A stretch of DNA of 64,000 bases from Cyathus striatus (Eukaryota; Basidiomycota; Agaricomycetes; Agaricales; Nidulariaceae), in contig JAOVFP010000017.1 in assembly GCA_025738555.1 (NCBI GenBank), positions 1,798,001 through 1,862,000 on the forward strand, given 5' to 3'. The notes beneath the pieces are model-generated. The model searched no databases. It had not been told where the DNA came from and worked only from the letters and a program-made list of their open reading frames with translations. Made by a program: the position numbers and the translations under genes. Shown here piece by piece: positions 61,585 to 64,000 of this stretch (position 1 is the stretch's first letter; every line of letters begins with the position of its first letter).

Positions 61585-63218
61585 TTAACGATACCAGAGC
61601 CCTTCATTTTCGTCGAGTCGTTGGAGTCTGTAATACTTATGTCTATGATTGATAGTGAATTTGTATTTTGAGGGATCCAATGGTCCATATGATGTGGCAT
61701 GCTTGTCGATTTGTGCACTCGTACTGATTGCGTGCACCAGCACTTCATTTATAGATCGACTTGCAAAACGGTTAGAAGCTATAGACACTGCATGGATTGA
61801 TAGAAGATTAAGCCTTGGAAGTAATGTTGCCGTCTGCATGAGTTGGCACTGGGTCTTTGTGAGAAGTGATAGAATTTTGTAGAAAATAGAATGCTAACCA
61901 CAGAATGTGACGAATCGTATGAGCTTGGATTTACGGCACTATATCCAAACATGTAGCACACTCTATCAGAATATCCATACATTGGCTTCGTTTGGCTCGA
62001 ATCTGCAACGATGGTGATTGACAGATGTCGTAGATTGCTAAGCTCCATTAAACTGCTGATGATATGCTCCCCATAGCATCAACTATCCTCGTACCGGGGT
62101 GTAATTTCCAGAACTTCTAATGATTTTGCGTGGTTACGGAGGGTATTCATATATAAGTCGGTTGATAGCTTCTCAGATTCCGGTGCAGTCGTACAAACCG
62201 CCGTAGTGATACGAAGTGACTTGAGGCTGGTATAGCTTCTCAAATACTGTAAGAAGCTCTCATTGGGCTCGTCGAGAGTAATCTCTTGAAGGTAAATCTT
62301 TTCCTGTTGGAACAACTTCCATGCCGTAGTCGCCGCAGAGAGATTACGATGATAAGCTATATCGGAACCGTAACTGTCTAGGGTCTTAGAGTCCAGGACA
62401 AGGTCATCTAAGGAGAACGATTCAAGCGATTGTAAGTGAGGCATTAAAGCGTGAGGTGGCTGCATATAAAATCCTTCCAACGTAAGGCGTTGTATATGCA
62501 AAGGAGTTTCCTTAGGAATACACGAAAATAGATATGGAAGGTCATGTTCGAAGTTATGTTTGCGATTAGTGCAACTGGAGTTGCAGATCTCGAGACTAAT
62601 GAGTTGATGTGCTGATTTGGCAATTAATTCTGGTACACCCTGAATCGATCCATTATGTGCGATGGTTGTAGTATCTGATAAGGATCGAATGGAGAGTTCT
62701 TTCACCAGAGGTAGCGTGTGTACTTGGATTGAAATATTTTCTTCTAGATCCACGTTCAGTGCCAATTTCGTCAAAGATGGCATCTGAGCGATTTCAGATA
62801 TCACGTATTCTCTGCTCCACTCTTCGGGTCCCAGTAGCCTTTTCAAATTCCACCTATCATTGACGTGGAGTGTTGGGCTTGGTAAGTTAGGCAAAGAAAA
62901 AGGAGCAAGTACTCACGTTATAGAAGTCACCTGCCGAAGATTAGTAAATGCAAGTGGAAGCCACTTTTTTATTGAAGGTAATTGACGATCGCATGGAACC
63001 AACATAGAGCACCTGTGCGCAGACTTTCGTGATTCGTCTGCTGAGTCGTAATCAGGAGTCCAGGGTTGAGGAGTAATGGATTCTATCGTGAGCGATTTCG
63101 CGTATGTCACACCAGGGTGAGTTCGGGTAGCGAGGGCTTTGATCAGCTCAAGAAATCTGTCGACCGGACTTATGTGTCAAATGGTAGCGCACGCACGAGT
63201 CGCAGCGTTGTCAATGAC
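61585..63218 (-). pseudogene. F-box/LRR pseudogene (copy F, stop and broken 5' end)
   Basis: Exon 4 (61839 region to 61585: GPLDPSKYKF, LQRLDENEGLWYR), exon 3 (62853 down) and the 3' part of exon 2 (to 62917, YAKSLTIES, KKWLPLAF) are well preserved. In exon 3 the conserved Trp of the YEGKWCFGEH motif is TGA (62079-62081). Exon 2 upstream of DRFLELIKAL is collapsed: a RLV(R) motif survives near 63195, but the segment between it and FLEL is shortened, as in the pseudogene at 1910-2450. Exon 1 is absent; GGTCA-rich sequence begins instead. Confidence 0.75.
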
Positions 63219-63410
63219 TGGGTCAGACCCCGTCAGTCAGAAGGGTCTAAGTCAGTGATTGACAGTCAACCGGTCAACCACTGACGGTCAGTGATGTCGT
63301 GGTCAAGCTGACCATGGTTCAATTTGGTCAGGTCATTTACGACCATCAAATTGGACCTAGGTCAATGACCAGGTCGCTGATGGTCGAAATTGGTCATACC
63401 ATTTTTAGTA
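63203..63410. repeat. GGTCA/TGACC-rich cluster
   Basis: More than a dozen copies of GGTCA or TGACC in both orientations, including GGTCAATGACCAGGTC near 63360. The left part begins CAGCGTTGTCAATGACTGGG, which could be a hAT-type terminal repeat. Subterminal arrays of a short motif are usual transposase-binding sites in hAT elements; that is an inference here. Confidence 0.55.
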
Positions 63411-63604
63411 ACCTAATCGGGTTAGATAAGATACGGTAATTAGCTTTCAACTCAATTGACGAAGCATAGAATAGTATAACAAGCTGCGACACATGTATTA
63501 TTTACCTAGGCTCTACTCCAGAGTGGAGACTGAGGAATGGAAATTTTTGTACACTATTGCTCGCAATGTAGATAGCATCGTGAACATTGTCTCCCTCATC
63601 ATCT

Positions 63605-64000
63605 GAAATGTCTAGCAAAAACAGTTGGGCTTGGGCATACTTCGACACAGATAACAAAACTAGGTCAGGTGCAAAGAATGCATGGTGCAAAGGATGCTTG
63701 GCAAAAAAAGCCTCAGAACTTCGTGAAGTGTTACGATTTTCTTTACTTTTATCTATTTACGTATGTTTTCTTTACATTTTGTTGACCTGTTTGGTATCAT
63801 CTTTGATACCAAACACTTCACTTCTTACTTACACGATTGTCATTTTATTCTTGACTCATCTCGAGTCATTTACCTTACTTAGTATACTTTTCTTTCTTCT
63901 TGCTGTGCCGCAGTCATGCGCAGTTGATGCATAAGCATCTTGACCTATCTGGTTATACTCTTACTTATTATTAGTACGAACTTGTTTGTATTTAAACAGT
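63605..64000 (+). mobile_element. BED-finger ORF, probable start of a hAT transposase
   Basis: The reading frame from ATG at 63605 (a further ATG lies at 63587) encodes SWAWAYFDTDNKTRSGAKNA followed by WCKGCLAKKASELRE. The aromatic W-x-Y-F pair before CxxC is the first half of a BED zinc finger, as found at the start of hAT transposases. The His pair would lie in the next exon; the frame becomes hydrophobic after about residue 45, which suggests an intron beginning GTGTTA near 63740. The window ends before the catalytic domain. Confidence 0.5.

Overview
The window looks like nuclear DNA of a mushroom-forming basidiomycete (Agaricomycetes). Genes are broken by many 45-65 bp introns with GT...AG ends. 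Families typical of Agaricomycetes are present: expanded F-box/leucine-rich-repeat proteins, a DUF6533-type seven-helix membrane protein, a SANT-like 'HHETFLLLNAL' protein, and small secreted double-psi beta-barrel proteins. DNA transposons are scattered throughout. No rRNA, CRISPR array or convincing tRNA was found. All names rest on reading motifs by eye; no database search was possible.

Layout. 0-7.8 kb: a degraded Agaricomycete repeat-family gene, a broken F-box copy, a nearly intact F-box/LRR gene, and a small membrane-protein gene. 8.4-13.1 kb: a metallothionein cluster on the minus strand (three genes and one remnant) in a diverged tandem duplication of about 1.7-1.85 kb. The tiny exons of these genes are invisible to plain ORF calling. 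13.2-18 kb: AT-rich, gene-poor DNA holding a complete 1.9 kb hAT-type element with an exact 8-bp target duplication. 19.5-28.7 kb: three copies of a secreted RlpA/expansin-like gene (one broken), with an odd C-rich tract between the first and second. 30.4-31.6 kb: the SANT-like coiled-coil gene. 34.6-35.9 kb: the DUF6533-type gene. 36.3-36.6 kb: a fourth metallothionein. 38.5-41.5 kb: a vacuolar M28 protease with one apparent frameshift. 41.7-45.8 kb: two tandem F-box/LRR genes, the second frameshifted. 46.3-48.3 kb: cytoplasmic-type prolyl-tRNA synthetase. 48.85-52.2 kb: a large inverted-repeat element with a 617-bp hAT miniature element inserted in its left terminus. 52.6-53.2 kb: an intact fourth RlpA-like gene. 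56.7-56.8 kb: a tiny secreted-peptide gene. 57.6-63.2 kb: one intact F-box/LRR gene and two decayed ones. 63.2 kb to the end: GGTCA/TGACC-rich sequence and the start of a BED-finger (hAT-type) ORF.

The only clear housekeeping genes are the prolyl-tRNA synthetase and the vacuolar protease. The rest is accessory DNA shaped by gene duplication, decay and transposons. The F-box family alone has seven copies here, of which two look fully intact, a third is nearly so, and four are clearly broken. The best candidates for something worth following up are the metallothionein cluster with its shared upstream sequence block, the F-box family with its constant C-terminal tail, and the nested transposons whose boundaries can be read to the base.
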